From an uncultured Kiloniellaceae bacterium (GTDB lineage: Bacteria > Pseudomonadota > Alphaproteobacteria > Kiloniellales > Kiloniellaceae): a DNA stretch of 64,000 nucleotides. The stretch's first letter is position 1; every line of letters begins with the position of its first letter. Under the pieces are notes generated by a model. It saw only the letters and a list, made by a program, of their open reading frames with translations, ran no database searches and had not been told where the DNA came from. Shown piece by piece: positions 61,985 through 64,000 of the stretch. The translations under genes and the position numbers were made by a program. The DNA is taken from assembly GCA_947500035.1 (NCBI GenBank), contig CANMQP010000014.1, forward strand, positions 186,001 through 250,000. Reading direction: 5' to 3'.

Positions 61985-62999
61985 CGGCCGCCTCCTGTCT
62001 CCCTTCCTCCTGAACCGCGGCTTTGTATTCGGTCGCCAGCGCGATCCCCTCGTCGAAGGGCATGACGACAGGGTTGGGGTTTTGGTTGAACATCAGACGG
62101 AAGACGTCGGGCCGCGAATAGTGGCCGACCGGGTCGGCGGCCGCCTTGGCGTAGGCGATCGTGCCGAGGTCGATCTCGGCGATCAGCAACCCTTCCTCCT
62201 TTTCGCCGAGCGGCTCTCCCACCGGCGAGCCGTCGGGCGCAAAGATCCTCGCGTAACCGCCACCGGGTTGCAGGAACTGCTGCTTATCCGGCGTGTCGCA
62301 CAGCAGTTCAAACATTTCCTCTGAAACCGTGGCACAGGACGCGATAACGAAACACTGTCCCTCCGCCGCGTACATCTGGCTGGCTGAGGTGTTGAGTTCC
62401 GGGCCCAGCGCATAGGCCGCGCCGCGATAGAGGCTGAAACTGGGCCAGGACGCGATATGGATCTGCTCGTTCTGGGCATACATCGCGTACTTGGTCAGCG
62501 GCTGCAGATGTTCCCAGCAGCAGAGCGCGCCGACCCTCCCAAGGTCCGTCTCGCTGACGATCATATCGCTGCCATCGCCTTCGCCGAAGACGGTCCGCTC
62601 CACATGGGTCGGTTTCAGTTTGCGCCGCCGGGAGACGACCTCTCCGTCAGCGCCATAGTGCCACTGCCCCATATAGAGGCTGCCGCCCGCACGCTCGGAA
62701 ACACCGATCACGACCTGGATGCCGTTTCGTTTGGCCGCGGCAGCGAGCGCCTGATCCTGCGGGCTTCCTGCTTCGATGGCATTCTCGAAGTAACGGCCGA
62801 CGAATTGCATGCCCCAGGCGGGCGCGCCAAGCCAGATCCACCAGGGGTATCCCGGAACCCAGGTCTCCGGAAACGCGATCAGTTTCACGCCTTGCTTTCC
62901 AGCATCATCGATCAGGGCAGTCGCCTTTTCGACCGTAGCATCGAGATTGAGAAAAACGGGCGCCGCCTGTACAGCGGCGACTTTGAACGGACCGGACAT
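61971..62999 (-). CDS. Nitrilase
   Basis: 342 residues. The Glu-Lys-Cys triad is Glu45 in IAFPETWVPGYPWWIW, Lys129 in RRRKLKPTHVERTVFGEGDG and Cys161 in GALCCWEHLQPL. This is the aliphatic/arylacetonitrilase type that hydrolyses nitriles to carboxylic acid and ammonia. It is first in its operon and overlaps the dehydratase, so product nitrile is used at once. The divergent AraC gene 193 bp away is the likely activator, as NitR-type regulators are elsewhere. Confidence 0.93.
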   Translation of the reverse strand: MSGPFKVAAVQAAPVFLNLDATVEKATALIDDAGKQGVKLIAFPETWVPGYPWWIWLGAPAWGMQFVGRYFENAIEAGSPQDQALAAAAKRNGIQVVIGVSERAGGSLYMGQWHYGADGEVVSRRRKLKPTHVERTVFGEGDGSDMIVSETDLGRVGALCCWEHLQPLTKYAMYAQNEQIHIASWPSFSLYRGAAYALGPELNTSASQMYAAEGQCFVIASCATVSEEMFELLCDTPDKQQFLQPGGGYARIFAPDGSPVGEPLGEKEEGLLIAEIDLGTIAYAKAAADPVGHYSRPDVFRLMFNQNPNPVVMPFDEGIALATEYKAAVQEEGRQEAADVSE

Positions 63000-63192
63000 G
63001 ATGCTTGGCTCCCTCTTTATTGCAGGCTTTTTCAGGACAGATTTTCACCCATTGGCAAAGAGCGTGCTTCGGTGAACGGGCGGAAAAATTTGTTTTTTTG
63101 AGCGGAGAAACCTACTCTTTGAGCAATAACCTGCCCTCGAAGAGGGCTGATGCCCGCCCGGAAAGCAGACCGGGCACAGCAGGGAAGAGGCC

Positions 63193-64000
63193 ATGCCAAC
63201 GCGCTTTAGTACCCGCGATGTCAGGGACCACGAGCGATTTTCCTATTGGCGGGAAGCCGTTTGCGACGCATACGTCCAACTCGGTTGCGAGTGCGACGGG
63301 CAGGATGGATTTCAAGGAGACATTCGCCTCGAGAGGCTCTCCAAGCTCTCATTTTCGCAGGTGTCGGGCAATGCTCACAGCGTCTACCGGCGCGGGATAG
63401 ACATCGCGCGTTCAAGCGATGCTTTCTTTCTTCTGAGCCTGCAGCTCAAGAAGAGTTCCCGCGTGACCCAGCATGACCGCAGCGCCGATCTCGAAACCGG
63501 CGATCTGGTGCTCTACAGCTCAATTGATCCCTACGCACTCGAGCTGACCGACAGCTTCGAGCAACTGGTGGTGCAGGTCCCGCGCAGCAAGCTTCTGATG
63601 CGTCTGCCGGCTGCCGACCTGCTGACTGGACGGCGGCTCAGCGGGCAAAGCGCGATCGGCAAGGTCGTCGGCAACGGCATCTGTCAGATCGCCGACAGTC
63701 TGCAGTACTCCGACACGCCCGTTCAGGATCACATGCAGGATGCGATTATAGATCTGATTGCTGCGGGCCTGGCATCCGTCAATGACGTCGCTTACGAAGT
63801 CAGCCAGCCCGAGCAGCAGCTTCTCTCCCGAAGCAGGGCCTTTATCGAAGCCAACCTCTCGGATCCTGGCCTGGATCGCAACAGGGTGGCCGCCGCGATG
63901 GGCATGTCGGTCCGTCGGCTGAACGAAATCTTCTCAAAGGAAGAGACTTCGCTTGCCGCCGCGATCCGGGAGTCGCGTTTGCAGCAGATCGCACGCGATC
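63193..64000 (+). CDS. AraC family transcriptional regulator, partial (cut by window edge)
   Basis: Reading from the ATG at 63193 gives MPTRFSTRDVRDHERFSYWR, then FQGDIRLERLSKLSFSQVSG and DLETGDLVLYSSIDPYALEL, the AraC-binding-like sensor domain. Near the edge, ANLSDPGLDRNRVAAAMGMS and VRRLNEIFSKEETSLAAAIR begin the AraC DNA-binding domain, which is truncated at 64000. GAAGAGG precedes the start. It is divergent from the nitrilase-aldoxime dehydratase operon and probably induces it with an oxime or nitrile, like NitR. Confidence 0.85.
   Translation, partial: MPTRFSTRDVRDHERFSYWREAVCDAYVQLGCECDGQDGFQGDIRLERLSKLSFSQVSGNAHSVYRRGIDIARSSDAFFLLSLQLKKSSRVTQHDRSADLETGDLVLYSSIDPYALELTDSFEQLVVQVPRSKLLMRLPAADLLTGRRLSGQSAIGKVVGNGICQIADSLQYSDTPVQDHMQDAIIDLIAAGLASVNDVAYEVSQPEQQLLSRSRAFIEANLSDPGLDRNRVAAAMGMSVRRLNEIFSKEETSLAAAIRESRLQQIARD

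Overview
The window reads as a chromosomal segment of a GC-rich alphaproteobacterium, most likely a Rhodospirillales/Kiloniellales-type marine or soil heterotroph. This placement is inferred from content only: a DUF2336 protein, RutR- and HutC-type regulation, paired DUF3137 genes, many small amino-acid and amine catabolic units, and scattered TAGAGC...GCTCTA palindromes. No rRNA, complete tRNA, CRISPR array, prophage or transposase gene was found. Genes are densely packed on both strands, and most long antisense frames are GC-driven shadows.

Layout. 1-4.0 kb: edge of a GNAT gene, a DUF2946-like protein and a FecBCD-type iron/siderophore ABC importer. 4.0-9.1 kb: two GNAT enzymes, a DMT exporter, a TetR regulator divergent from a DUF4336-like hydrolase with an operator-like dyad between them, a LysE exporter and small conserved proteins. 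9.1-14.5 kb: a dimethylargininase/amidinotransferase-family enzyme, a large secreted coiled-coil protein with a secretin-like C-terminal motif, an EamA transporter, a small zinc-finger-like protein and RidA. 14.7-17.2 kb: a P-loop ATPase facing a winged-helix protein, then a short AT-rich transcription unit with visible promoter, 5' hairpin, small ORF and terminator. 17.2-21.6 kb: a secreted copper amine oxidase divergent from a quinohaemoprotein alcohol dehydrogenase. 22-30 kb: MATE, MarC, an NTN-hydrolase/pentapeptide fusion, a 2OG-Fe(II) oxygenase, LysR, HAD phosphatase and EamA genes.

30.6-40 kb is a coherent reductive pyrimidine catabolic locus on the minus strand. It holds preT, preA, an N-carbamoyl-beta-alanine amidohydrolase and an NMT1-type ABC importer. 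All lie downstream of a perfect RutR-type box (TGACCATATGGTCA) and opposite a RutR-like TetR gene. The dihydropyrimidinase step is absent from the window.

46-61 kb holds a dispersed histidine-utilisation (hut) regulon: hutG and hutC share one HutC-type operator, a complete LivKHMGF-type ABC importer starts with a second, and hutU with a third. Between them lie a DUF4173 membrane protein, a LemA-DUF3137-DUF3137 operon and a divergent nitrilase-superfamily protein. hutH and hutI are not in the window.

61-64 kb carries an aldoxime dehydratase and a nitrilase that overlap in one operon, with a divergent AraC regulator cut by the window edge. Together they would convert aldoximes to nitriles and then to carboxylic acids.

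Non-coding structure is plentiful. There are two MITE-like elements of different families (30177-30450 and 52410-52673), isolated ends of each (28497 and 58270), a family of 64-bp palindromes with compensatory changes, a 13-bp tandem repeat, and intercistronic hairpins after two substrate-binding-protein genes.
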